Of a stretch of DNA of 64,000 bases, positions 24,820 to 36,100 are shown piece after piece. Under the pieces are notes generated by a model. It was not told where the DNA came from. It made no database searches and was given only the letters and a program-made list of their open reading frames with translations. Made by a program: the position numbers and the translations under genes. Within the stretch, counting starts at the first letter, position 1, and every line of letters starts with the position of its first letter. The stretch is from Azadirachta indica (lineage: Eukaryota > Streptophyta > Magnoliopsida > Sapindales > Meliaceae), in NCBI GenBank assembly GCA_022749755.1, contig CM040451.1, positions 15,756,825 to 15,820,824 of the forward strand, read 5' to 3'.

Positions 24820-25215
24820 ATAATGATAGATAAAAAGGAAAAAAAATTTAATAAATTATATTAATATGTATATTATTTTTTGTTTGATATATGATTTTCT
24901 TTAATGTAACTAAAATTGAGAAAAGAGTTGAGAGGAAAGAGAAAAGTGACCAATGATAAATAAGAGACACGTCAAAATTAATTAAGTAGGATTTTAATTT
25001 TCTTAGTAAATTAATTAACAAAATAGGGATATTTTTTAGAAATAAAATATTAAATTATTCATACATTTGCATATTTAGATTCAAATCAAAATATTTAATT
25101 TAATGATATGTAGATATTTTTAACAAATATTCAAATATGAGTTAAAAATAAATGGCTCTGAAAATACGAATAATTATTTTCAAAGTTCATCTAGATAAAC
25201 AAATAGGTCCTAACT
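24555..25215. mobile_element. Non-autonomous DNA transposon-like repeat
   Basis: Shares internal landmarks with 31,882-32,766: an opening atttgttttttatctaaaat-type phrase, a ttgacatata block with tatatttatattttat, and a taaaatatttaatt block. The ending (gataaacaaatagg) is roughly inverse to the opening. Contains the (TTA)n run. The class is inferred only from end similarity. Confidence 0.4.
24767..24817. repeat. (TTA)n microsatellite
   Basis: About 16 consecutive ATT/TTA units. Confidence 0.95.
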
Positions 25216-26355
25216 GTTATGTTGAACTTAAGATATCAAAATTAACTTAATTTTGTTTAACTTTAATATCAAAATTAGTGTTTGATAGGTATTTAGCTTT
25301 TATTTTGATAAATAATATTGGTAGGATTTTGGTTAAACTTTCTACTTATGTTGGTCATATAAATTTTTATCCATTAATCTTAATTATTCAAAAAGGTAAA
25401 CGGAGTTGTTAAGTTGACCATATTAATTATTACTTTTCTAATTTTAAATTTTACCATTAGTGTTTGTTTGCTTTTTATTTAAAAATTTTTTAATATTATT
25501 TACTTTTAGCAATTCAGATATTTTAAAGGTATTAGTTTGATTCTATTTGTATTACAACTTTCTCTTTTATTAACAATATTTCTCTGTAAGAGTTCCCTTA
25601 AAGCCAATTTATTCCAAAAAACTTTAAAATATAAAATTTTAATAAATTTTTTAATTGTGATGAAATAAAATATCTTTATAAATTTTATTTATTTTCGAAT
25701 GTATGAAGTCTATTTTAATTATTTATGACGATATGATAGGTGAAATTACTAGTTTTTCTATATTTATATTAAGACATGATAACTAAAAATAAACATATTA
25801 TTTAAAATAATTTAGATTTATCTATTTATATTTCATGTGAAAGAACAAATAGACCTTTAAATTACATGAATTTTAATAATCTTATCTCAATTTAAGGACA
25901 TACCCTATGAAAGACCAAACCCTTATTCTTGCTGTAACTTAAATTTGGGATAGCATGTGCTTCAAACCACCGATCTACTGCCCACGACACCAACTCCATT
26001 AAACTTGATATTATTAAATAATTTTACTTTCATATATACTTATATTAAATAAAAAAATAATAATAACGCTTAACTTCTAAGCAGATGCCATGTCAAGAAC
26101 GTAAAAAAAGCACTAAAGTATATAATTAACTGTTTAACGCACTGGTTTTCTAACATATTTTTAATAATTCATTAAAATACCTAATTTCACCCATGAAGCG
26201 CTCCAAAATCTAGTTTGATAATTATTATTTAGTTATGTACTAATTAAATTTATTAAGTAGTTTTAAATAAAAAAAATACATAAATAGATACATATTTTTA
26301 AATTTTATTTTCATATAGTACCAATGACTGCAGTCAAATTCATGGTGGTCAAATT

Positions 26356-26363
26356 CTATATAA
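26356..26363 (+). promoter_or_regulatory. TATA box of coiled-coil gene 1 (left copy)
   Basis: tctatataatatg lies about 115 bp before the ATG. Just upstream, gactgcagtcaaat and ggtcaaat contain TGAC/GTCA cores. Those resemble W-box cores, an observation only. Confidence 0.5.
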
Positions 26364-26476
26364 TATGTTACAAAAGCATGAAGCGGGTTTAAACTATTGT
26401 TAACTTTCCTTTCCTGTTTCTTTGGCTAAAGCTTAAGTCGTCTTCTTCCTTTCTTTATTTTAGCAAAAGAAAGAAA

Positions 26477-27461
26477 ATGGTGGTAGCTCAGCTCTGTGTC
26501 CGTACGGTCTCAGGTTTTAACTGGACTTTAACCAATCAAACGAATGCCTGCAGACGTTTATTCTCTAATTCGCTCGGTTCGTTGTCGGAGCAACTTTGTT
26601 TCACTACGAAACGGTGTCGTTCTCTCACTTGCAAATCCACCGGCGGTAGCGTCGGCTGGCGATCCTCGAATCAGGCCGATGATTACCGTCAAGACTTCCT
26701 CGTGCCAGGTGATGTTTCTGAAATTTTTTTTTCTTTTTCTTTTTCTCTAAATGCATATTAAATTAAATTTAGAAACATGGAAGATGTTTCTTCTCTTGCA
26801 TGAATAGATCCGAAAATTAATGAAGCTTCAAATTTGATAATAAAAAATTAATTCCGGAAAGCATTCGAAAACGCTTTTGTACCAAAAAGAAAAAAACATT
26901 TTTCTTTAAGCTTTCTGTATTCAGAAACACAAGCATGGTTTAATATACTAGACAGATTTGTTAATTTTGATTTTCTTCTAAAACTTGTTGACTTAACTTT
27001 GCTATACTTAATAATAATAATTAATTATTTATTTGATGTCTTAATTCTTTCATCTTTCAGATATTTCTTCGGCAGCAAATGAACCAAAAGCGGCAATATT
27101 ATCAAAGAATTCAACCCACTCTCAGGTTTCTGAAATGGAACACAAGAGAGTTTTGGCTGAAAGAAATCAACTCAGAGAGGAAGTAGCTCAGAAAAGCAAG
27201 GAAATTCATAAGCTCAAGGCGGCAATTCATGTAGCTCTTCATCATTTGAGCATAGTGGCTGAATATCCCAAGGAAAATATTCCTCCCAAATCTACCATAC
27301 ATGCGGCAGAGAAGACCTCTAAGAATTCCTCTGAAGGCCATAAGCGAAAAGCTGATCAATTTGATGAAGATGTGGAAGAGACCAGAAACAAAAAGCCTAG
27401 GTTGGAAAGCAACAACAATCCCATTCAGAAAACAAAAGAAAGTTATTTTGATTATTCATAA
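26477..27461 (+). CDS. Coiled-coil gene 1, basic C-terminus, unknown function (left copy)
   Basis: Two exons, 26477-26708 and 27061-27461, joined at CCAG|gtgatg and tctttcag|ATATT, give 210 aa if the first ATG is used. Residues 1-75 have few acidic residues and many Arg/Ser/Cys, like an organellar targeting peptide. About 105-137 form a coiled coil with a/d leucines (RVLAERNQLREEVAQKSKEI...). The end is basic and charged, with a possible nuclear signal (GHKRKADQF, KKPRL). The two signals conflict, so the true start may be the Met at 27,135, giving 108 aa that begin at the coil. The neighbouring gene at 29,995 is a paralogue: 24 of 34 residues are identical across the coil, and the 3' flank is shared (ttgatactgtcaat). 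I recognise no family. Confidence 0.7.
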
Positions 27462-27480
27462 TTGACGGTTGTTGATACTG

Positions 27481-28600
27481 TCAATCAATAAATCCTTTGT
27501 CAAGATCTAAAATATTATGACTTTCTTATTAATTGCTCCTATCATAAGCTTTTCATTAGTATCCCTGCTTGATTAAATTGTATTCTATTTCACTTAAAGA
27601 GGTCTTGATGTAGTGGTGATTGTTTCTACATCACTTGGATTAATGGAAATAATGGAATACGAAATTGAAAGTATAATATTGTTTTTCTATACTAATTGTA
27701 ATTAATGTTAGACTAGGTTAGACTATAATAATAAAATGGTCAAGTATTTATATATTAAACAAAGTTTGCTCATGAAACAAATCTTGATAATAAGAATAAT
27801 AATGATAACAGTAAATTAAAGATATAGTCCTAGTAAGAGAAGATACAATATTACAATTGCCATTTAAAATATTTATGGATATATATATATGAAGAATATA
27901 ATTTGTAAATCACATTAGTTAATAAAAAAATAATAAAAGAAGAGAAAATTTTCTTCTTTGTTTGGAAATTTGTTCAAGATCAACAAAGTAAAACTTTGTT
28001 TGATGAAAATAAATTATTTTGAAAGATAAAATATGTTGATAATAAATTTTTTATTTGATTGAATTAAAATAACAAAAAAATTATTTAGTTTAATATTCTC
28101 TCTCTTTTCAATTTTCTTTTTGTTTTCTAAAATATTAATAAGTGATTTTTTTTTAACAAACCTTGACTAGCAAGGCCACTTTAAAAAAAAGAAGCAAAAC
28201 AATTAAGAAGGGATATCACGAGTCTGACCCTTCAACAAAACATAGAACAGAATGAAGATAAAAAACAAGGCTTACGAGAGACAGTAACAAGGAATGAAAA
28301 TATATGATGAATTGCTTATTGGTAATCATAGTAAAAAATATACTGAAATTATTTTTTGTTAAAAAGAAATTAAACCAGTATTTATTACAAACATAATTTT
28401 TAGAAATTTATTTGCATTGTGCCTTATATTTTTGACAAAATAACAATGTATGACATGAGCTTTTTAATTATAACATTTTAGTCCGTGGTACAATAAGATC
28501 AGAGCAGGTATTAAATTGCTAACATTTAACAAAACTTCCTATTTTATTTTATTTTTTTTACTTAAATTTAGGAATGAAAATGTTAACATTTATTTTTTTC
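27481..28600. other. Spacer between the two coiled-coil genes
   Basis: Starts with the likely polyadenylation signal caataaatcc (about 27,486). Then AT-rich sequence without recognised genes. Confidence 0.4.
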
Positions 28601-28607
28601 CTTTATA

Positions 28608-29020
28608 ACAGGGATTTATAATTTAATAATACACTTGATATTGATGGGAAAGTAAATTAAATGCACTTATATATTAAATGACTAATGGTAAGTCTTTATT
28701 TATTTTTATTGAATTAAAGTCTTTTTCTATTGAATGGAGCACGTGGTCAATGACCACAGCTAGTGGCAATTAGAAAATAGTAATGATGATTACATTTTAC
28801 TTTCCATGTTCATTATAACAACTGGGATCCAATCAATGAAAAAAGATTTTTATTCAATAAAAAGTTTAAAGTCTGCACAAGACATTAGAAAATTGGCTCA
28901 ATCTAGCTGTATTCCAGCAGGTAAACTAAATGTCTTCTAGAAAATATAGATTTTTAATCATCTTTTCATACCACGAACATTTTATACTTACTTTTACCGA
29001 TTCTAAATGTTGACTTTAAA
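28608..29020 (-). repeat. Dispersed non-coding repeat, copy B
   Basis: Reverse-complement relative of 1,600-2,055; see that entry for the landmarks. It lies between the two coiled-coil genes and is present in both duplicated blocks. Confidence 0.65.
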
Positions 29021-29487
29021 CACAATTACACAAATATATACTCATCCCGCTCAGAATGCTTGAAACTGGGGCTTAGGTGCTTGTGATATTGCTCACCTTC
29101 TTCAGAGAGTCGACATTACAGGAGTTTCTTCTGGAGAAATATAGGTAATTAAGATTTAATATTTGAGAGATAAATTATTTTCCATTTGTTAATTAATTGA
29201 ATCTCTGATAATGCTGTTATCATTTTACGAAGCTTGCTTGCTTGCTTTGCTGCATTTCACTCTCTCATAGATAAATTGTGATCTATTATTGTTGATGCTA
29301 ATTGAAAAGTTATATATGTATAGTAATTTTTTTTTTTCCATCTGAAATCTAAATCAACATGAAATTTGAATAGATTTAAATATACAAATTTGAATAATAT
29401 TAAATAAAATATTTACTTTTTGCTTATATATAGCAATTGTTATCGATACTCCTGTTTAAATAGTCAAGTGGTAATTTAACTAAATTT

Positions 29488-29920
29488 GAAAAACTAATGT
29501 AACTAATTTTACTATATATATTTCTATAAATATATTTCAGACCGAAAGAAAAAGATAAATCATTCAAACTCAGATATTTAGGTTTATTCAAAATTCAGAC
29601 TAATTTAGAATTCAGTCCTAAAAAACAAACACTAATAAATTATTTAGACAGAAAAGCAAATATATATATGTTCTCACATTCTTCAGACTATATATATTTG
29701 CTTTATATATGTAAATATATTATATATAAAACTAATCTAACTAATTTTATTAAATATATTTGTATAAATATATTTCAGAAAAAAAAATATTCAAATTTAG
29801 ATATTCAGGTTTATTCAAAATTCCGAGTAATTCAGAATTCAGTCCTGAAAAACAAACACTCATAAATTTTTTAGACAGAAAAGCAAATATATATAGTCTG
29901 AAGAGTGTGCGAGCATATAT
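29488..29920. repeat. Direct and inverted repeats upstream of coiled-coil gene 2
   Basis: Two direct units of about 170 bp (29,488-29,660 and 29,727-29,895) share aactaattttat, ataaatatatttcaga, tttattcaaaattc, aacaaacact and gacagaaaagcaaatatata. A further segment (about 29,665-29,705, tcttcagactatatatattt) is the reverse complement of 29,880-29,920 (tatatatagtctgaagagtg), so the region can fold back. AT and GT microsatellites follow up to 29,967. Probably transposon-derived. Confidence 0.7.
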
Positions 29921-29994
29921 ATATATATATATATACACCTGTGTGTGTGTGTATATATATATATATGTTGTGTTGATTCTTTCAGTTTTTAGAT

Positions 29995-30471
29995 ATGTCA
30001 ACTGTTGCCCGTATACGGAAAGGAGCAACATCGAAAGATTCAACTCAACGTCAACTTTTTCCTGAAGATCCTGAAAAATATCTTGAGAATGTTTTGGATG
30101 AAAGAAATCAACTAAAGGAGGAAGTAGCTCAGAAAAACAAGGAAATTGATAAGCTCAGGGCAATAATTCAGTTTGTGCTACAGCATTTGTCCAAAGCACA
30201 GGTTGACTGTTCAAAGGAAATTCGTACTGTTTCTATTATTCCTGAACAGCAACAGGCTCCTCCAACACCTCATCCAGTCGTTGAAATTGCCAGAAATAAT
30301 AATATTTCTCGTGATGAGAATCAAACTCCAAATAGTGCAAGTAACCACAAGGAACTTGGGAAAAGACATCGGAAGGAAGAAGCCGACTGCAATAATCGTG
30401 CTCAAGAGAAAAAAAGAAAGAAGAGCGGTGATGTGTCTTCCACAATAGATGATCTTTTAGACAAATCTTAG
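29995..30471 (+). CDS. Coiled-coil gene 2, basic C-terminus, unknown function (left copy)
   Basis: An uninterrupted 158-aa frame. Residues about 29-65 form a coiled coil (NVLDERNQLKEEVAQKNKEI, then DKLRAIIQFVLQHLSKAQ) closely matching gene 1. Residues 85-110 are Gln/Pro/Asn-rich. About 120-147 are strongly basic (KELGKRHRKEEA, EKKRKKSGDV), consistent with a nuclear signal or nucleic-acid contact, and the end is acidic (DDLLDKS). The base before the ATG codon context (ttttag|ATATGTCA) matches the exon-2 acceptor of gene 1 (tttcag|ATATTTCT). The start may therefore be the inherited exon 2, with an upstream exon lost or unseen. The polyadenylation signal is gtcaataaaatatg at about 30,489. No family recognised. 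It converges on the patatin-like gene. Confidence 0.7.
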   Translation: MSTVARIRKGATSKDSTQRQLFPEDPEKYLENVLDERNQLKEEVAQKNKEIDKLRAIIQFVLQHLSKAQVDCSKEIRTVSIIPEQQQAPPTPHPVVEIARNNNISRDENQTPNSASNHKELGKRHRKEEADCNNRAQEKKRKKSGDVSSTIDDLLDKS

Positions 30472-30499
30472 TTAACAGATTTTGATACTGTCAATAAAA

Positions 30500-31880
30500 T
30501 ATGTGTCAAGAGATCTTGACATTTTAACTATTTATAGATTACTGTAAAAGAGCCTTTGATATTCCCTGTCAAAATTCTATGATGTATGTTTAACATATCC
30601 TCGTTTGAAAAATCCAATAAAGTTTATTAAATTTTATGAATAACTTCTTTGGCATATATTATGAAAAAATACGGATCACCTATAACTTCTTCCTATTTCA
30701 AAAAAAGGGCATATTCTCCCTATTATAATGTAATTTTTGCTGTCGTTCTTTATGATCATTTGGCACATTTACCTTGAAGAAATTCATGTTTTATTTTTTG
30801 GGCTCATTAATTATTGTTAAATAATATGCAAATGATAATACATATTCTAGACAAATTTTAAATAAATAATTAAATAAATATTGCTTTAAAAATATAAATA
30901 ATAATAAAGAATTTAATTGCTAATTAATAACAAATTCAAATAGAAAAACTTAAAAAAAGAAAAAAGAAATTAAGCCTTTTCTTTGAGAAAAAACTCAATA
31001 TGAAAGTCAACAAATTTTAAGATAATGAAAATTTTCATTAAGAATATAATCATTTTTTATTTTTTAAAATAACATAGTTTTACATTAACGTAAAAATTAC
31101 AAAAATGATCTTCATAATTAATTTTTACAAAAGGTCTAAATTTTATTTTATTTTTTGGTTTGACTCTATTGTGGAAAATGGAAAATGAAAATAAATGAAT
31201 TCATTCTGTTATGACTATATTTTTTTAAAACAAATTCAATGTTAGTATAATTTTTATATGTTTTAATTTTTAAGTTAATGTAGAAAATTATTGAAGAGGT
31301 GCACAATGAATTTTTTTTTAAAAAAAAATTAATTTATTCATTTAATTTCTTATTTAAAGTTAATTATCATTGATTTGATAATGTTATTTTCATTATTGTT
31401 TTGATTTTTTATTTATTTGGAGCCAACATTTATTGAATAGAATTTTTAATTGTTCATCTATACACTTAGAAGTCTTATATTATATTTTACAAAATAAATA
31501 TTAAGATATAATTATTACTTAATGGTTTTGGCTTTAATATTCAAAGGTTCAAGCCTTCATGTATTCTTATATGGTTAAGTTAGGGTCTAACCCAATTTAG
31601 AGTTAGATTTTTTAAGGATAAATATGTCAAATGGCTAAAAAATTAACCATGAACGTAATTTTAAACTAGTAAGGAGTTAAGTGGTAGTGACGCCAAAATA
31701 TAGGGGATAACTGCTATTTTCGTATAAAATACAAATCCAGCTTCGCACAATTAGGAAAATTTTTCAATAAATTAATATTTTTTCATTAATGCTTCATTAT
31801 TGTTTTATCAAATGAGAAATTAGAAACATCCTTTTTTTATTCTCTAGCAAAAATTATTTCTTCTTCCTCCTTTGTGTGCT
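30500..31880. other. AT-rich spacer between convergent genes
   Basis: No recognised gene. Short AT-rich low-complexity runs only; the same sequence appears at 40,130-41,508. Confidence 0.5.
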
Positions 31881-31881
31881 C

Positions 31882-32766
31882 GGGGTAATGTTTATTTTTT
31901 CTTATTGAAATCTGAACATGATTGAGTTTTGAATTTAATTGAAATTTAAATCTAATTCATATATTTATTTTTTTTACCTGAAATATTTGAATATAAATAT
32001 CAAGTTATTAGTTTTTACAAAAATAAAAAACCTTAAACTTATTTTTGACATATATGCTCTAAGTAAATATTATATATATTTATACTTATATTTTATAAAA
32101 GTTTAATCATATTGACACAAAAATTTATAAATAGCATAATTTTTATTTATTATATTGATATATACATTAATTTTTCCTATGATACATAAATTTTTTGTTA
32201 CTTTACATTATAACTAAAGAAAATTGTGAATTAACAATTTATGATATGAAAATCAATGATAATTAAAAAATAAATTATGTAAAAATAGGGAGAGACGACG
32301 AAAAATAAAAAATGTTCGATAAGATTTAAAGTTTAAGTATTAAAAAATATAAATAATATACTAAGTGTATTATTTAGAAATAAAATATTAAAGAAAATTA
32401 TGAATTAACAATTTAAGATATGAAAATCAATGATAAATTGAATAAAAAAATAAATTATTTAAAAATATTATTCTAAGTATGTAAAAACAGGGAGAGACAA
32501 TAAAAAATAAAAAGTGTTAGGTAATATTTAAAATGAAAATATTAGAAAATAAAATAATAAATTAAGTGCATTATTGAAAAATAAAATATTTAATTCATTT
32601 AAACATTTGGTTATTTATATTTAATTAAAATTTTTAACTTAATTACATTCACACATATTTATAAAGTTTTGAAATATAAGATAAAAAAAAAAACACTTCT
32701 TACACATTTGAATAATTTATATTGAATAGTTTCATTCAAACTTGAATTTAAAAGGCAAACAAACCC
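31882..32766. mobile_element. Non-autonomous DNA transposon-like repeat containing an internal tandem duplication
   Basis: Opens with ggggtaatgtttatttt and closes with aaaggcaaacaaaccc, loosely inverse ends. It is related to 24,555-25,215. Inside, 32,216-32,389 and 32,390-32,580 are imperfect direct copies (aaagaaaattgtgaattaac against aaagaaaattatgaattaac). Non-coding. Confidence 0.45.
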
Positions 32767-33168
32767 AGAGTTTTATATTGGTTATTTGTTAATTGTTTAT
32801 TTTTCTACAGTTATTATTAAAGTTTGATTCTCATAGCAACATCTAGGAACACAATTTAATAGAAATTTTCCTAGTTTAATGGGAAAACAATTGTGAATTC
32901 CAAAGAATTCGTAAACGTTTGGTTGTTGATTATGATCATGATCTTTGCAAGACACAGCTATCTTGGACATAGCAATGTTTTTATATAGGCCCATTATGAA
33001 TTTGAAGATAAAAAATACTAGTTAAAAAGACGAATATAATTAATAGGACTAATTTGAATAAGATGTTTTAACAACTACACCCATTTTATTGTTTATTTGA
33101 TTGTTCTATTTGTTATGGCTGATGTTGGTGTTTTATGCTTCAAAAAGGGACACTCAATTTACTCCTGA

Positions 33169-34460
33169 TCAGTGTCCAAGCTTGCGTTGGTCAGAGAGTT
33201 GTTTGGCAAAGTAAGCAAGAGCTTCTTCATTGGTGCCCTCTCCAGTTGGTTTAAACCTGCCAGTATCCAAGTCAACCCTCGACAATGGCTTCTTTAACAA
33301 CTGCAGTCCTATCTTCTCAAGTGTTTCCATGTTATCCTTTGTCGAATTATCAACTTTTGCAGCATCACTATTTAATGTGTCATCCTGAATTCGAATGTAA
33401 TTGCCCTTGCAATTAACAGATTGAAAGAGTGCAGACACATGGAAGTCAACCATATCAGAGCTTGCATCAAGGAAAACATCCAACATTGGTGTTCTGCCTT
33501 TGTTATAAGCCCATTTTAGCCTGCCCCATCTAGAAGCTGAGCGTGCACAATATTGCCGCATCCCCTGCTTAGCCTCACCAGTACCTAGTGATAGCACTAG
33601 CATCTGTCGGCTGTCCATTGGATTTATGTCATCGAACTCAGGGTTGTGATTCAAAATCTCATTCAAAATGTGGCTTATCGCCACTAGTGTCTGTAGATTT
33701 ACACTAATCGTTAGTTGTTTCTTATCATCAAATAGTAGAACTTCAAAAAAGAAGCTACTTACGGGGTCATTTGCTGCACCCCCACCATCAATAAGATCAA
33801 AACTTCGGGTGTTACCCTCAGCATCTTTTGTCTCAAAGTGGTGTGCTGGGAAGTAGGTCGGAGCCGCAGAAGTTCCAATGCATATATCAGCCAGCCGAGC
33901 ATTCTTCCAGGCATGCTTCTTTCCCTGTACAACTAAACCTTGAGCTCTAAACGTTATGAATAATTCGCAAGTTAATTGATTAGTATCTTACATTGTTGGT
34001 TGAGAAGATGACTGGCTGAAGTAGCTTGATGTCAAAAGTTGGTATGACAACATTTGTGAGGGTTTCTTTCACAGTAGTTTCTCCCAGTAGCTTACTTGTA
34101 ATTGTCCTCATGTAGTTCCCATCATACATTGGTCTTACCCACTTACGGACTGCGCTTGTCATTTTTCTTGGGATGTTCTTGCGACTGAATATTAATTTTC
34201 CGAGAAAATTTCTTTCATCAGAGAAATCATTTGCTCTTTTGTAACAAATTAAGAACATTAATTTCAGTAATTGATTACCTGGTTTGAGGGAAAATTTTGG
34301 GACAGTTCTCAAAATAGAAGTTGTTTATATCCTTTGCAGCATAAAGAGGTCTACCATTCTTGTTGGGAGCTGCAAGCATAGTGGTTATAAGCCCACCTGT
34401 ACTTGTTCCTGCAATTATATCGAAATAATCTGCAATTCTGGCATTTGGTCCATCCAAATC
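33169..34460 (-). CDS. Patatin-like phospholipase, left copy, exon 1 missing at the gap
   Basis: Exons 34460-34279, 34184-33992, 33924-33763 and 33690-33169 correspond one-for-one to exons 2-5 of the complete copy at 42,801-46,090. Patatin-like proteins are soluble acyl hydrolases that free fatty acids from membrane lipids with a Ser-Asp dyad. The nucleophile motif GTSTGG (exon 2) and the aspartate of DGG (exon 4) are present. The amino end with the oxyanion loop should be in exon 1, which would lie beyond the N gap. Differences from the right copy: Arg for Ser in [11 protein letters not shown], and Gly for Val directly after the catalytic DGG. The incompleteness is more likely an assembly effect than a pseudogene. 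Confidence 0.88.
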
Positions 34461-34544
34461 CTACCACAAAATAGAACATGCATATATGCAAAAAATGAGA
34501 ACATGTGTATCTGATAATTTTCAATCAAACGATGGCAAAAAATG

Positions 34545-34773
34545 TGTTATGAGATTGGAATGGTGAAGAAATAAATCTTATTTCTTATTTCTTATTTCTT
34601 GATTTGAATGATGTACACGACTTATTTAAATATTGTTCAAATGGGAAAGGAAATGGACAAAATGATTACAAGATAAAATAAATAATGTAAAGGATATAAA
34701 ACAAGGAAAATGAATAATGTCCAAGTAATGATGTGTGTCTGCAAGGATGATGATGATAATATTTAATATAACA
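34545..34773 (-). mobile_element. 3' LTR of a non-autonomous retrotransposon in patatin intron 1 (left copy)
   Basis: 229 bp bounded by TGTTAT and ATAACA. On the minus strand it starts right after a purine tract (caaggaggag). The internal part continues to the gap at 34,897. See the full element at 44,178-45,810. Confidence 0.75.
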
Positions 34774-34896
34774 CTCCTCCTTGTGGAACAAAGCTTGAGT
34801 TTATAAGTTCAAAGCAAATAGGTAAGACCCCTTTAAAAGACAAACAAGAAACAGAAAAGAAATAATCAGGAGACTCATAAATAGTCTAAACAAAAG

Positions 34897-34996
34897 NNNN
34901 NNNNNNNNNNNNNNNNNNNNNNNNNNNNNNNNNNNNNNNNNNNNNNNNNNNNNNNNNNNNNNNNNNNNNNNNNNNNNNNNNNNNNNNNNNNNNNNN
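34897..34996. other. Assembly gap (100 N)
   Basis: Exactly 100 N, a conventional placeholder for a gap of unknown size. The sequence on each side belongs to the two copies of the duplicated block. Confidence 1.
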
Positions 34997-35979
34997 TTAT
35001 TCAAAAAGGTAAACGGAGTTGTTAAGTTGACCATATTAATTATTACTTTTCTAATTTTAAATTTTACCATTAGTGTTTGTTTGCTTTTTATTTAAAAATT
35101 TTTTAATATTATTTACTTTTAGCAATTCAGATATTTTAAAGGTATTAGTTTGATTCTATTTGTATTACAACTTTCTCTTTTATTAACAATATTTCTCTGT
35201 AAGAGTTCCCTTAAAGCCAATTTATTCCAAAAAACTTTAAAATATAAAATTTTAATAAATTTTTTAATTGTGATGAAATAAAATATCTTTATAAATTTTA
35301 TTTATTTTCTAATGTATGAAGTCTATTTTAATTATTTATGACGATATGATAGGTGAAATTACTAGTTTTTCTATATTTATATTAAGACATGATAACTAAA
35401 AATAAACATATTATTTAAAATAATTTAGATTTATCTATTTATATTTCATGTGAAAGAACAAATAGACCTTTAAATTACATGAATTTTTCATTGAATAATC
35501 TTATCTCAATTTAAGGACATACCCTATGAAAGACCAAACCCTTATTCTTGCTGTAACTTAAATTTGGGATAGCATGTGCTTCAAACCACCGATCTACTGC
35601 CCACGACACCAACTCCATTAAACTTGATATTATTAAATAATTTTACTTTCATATATACTTATATTAAATAAAAAAATAATAATAACGCTTAACTTCTAAG
35701 CAGATGCCATGTCAAGAACGTAAAAAAAGCACTAAAGTATATAATTAACTGTTTAAAACGCACTGGTTTTCTAACATATTTTTAATAATTCATTAAAATA
35801 CCTAATTTCACCCATGAAGCGCTCCAAAATCTAGTTTGATAATTATTATTTAGTTATGTACTAATTAAATTTATTAAGTAGTTTTAAATAAAAAAAAAAA
35901 TACATAAATAGATACATATTTTTAAATTTTATTTTCATATAGTACCAATGACTGCAGTCAAATTCATGGTGGTCAAATT

Positions 35980-35988
35980 CTATATAAT
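35980..35988 (+). promoter_or_regulatory. TATA box of coiled-coil gene 1 (right copy)
   Basis: Same ctatataatatg and spacing to the ATG as in the left copy. Confidence 0.5.
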
Positions 35989-36100
35989 ATGTTACAAAAG
36001 CATGAAGCGGGTTTAAACTATTGTTAACTTTCCTTTCCTGTTTCTTTGGCTAAAGCTTAAGTCGTCTTCTTCCTTTCTTTATTTTAGCAAAAGAAAGAAA

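Larger units (their letters stand above)
25384..34896. repeat. Left copy of a ~9.5-kb duplicated block
   Basis: Nearly identical to 34,997-44,528. The offset drifts from 9,613 to 9,633 through small indels in homopolymers and microsatellites. Gene order is the same in both. The block ends exactly at the N gap, inside intron 1 of the patatin-like gene. See the finding on a probable unmerged contig overlap. Confidence 0.95.

Noticed and set aside
24615..24821. Ile-rich minus-strand open frame
   Set aside because: Produced by the (TTA)n microsatellite. No real protein composition.
30211..30448. Alternative frames inside coiled-coil gene 2
   Set aside because: Low-complexity translations in other frames. 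Only the 158-aa frame shows the coil shared with gene 1.
33169..34460. Left patatin copy as a true pseudogene lacking exon 1
   Set aside because: All four remaining exons are open with intact splice sites, and the missing part coincides with the assembly gap. Absence of exon 1 is better explained by the assembly.
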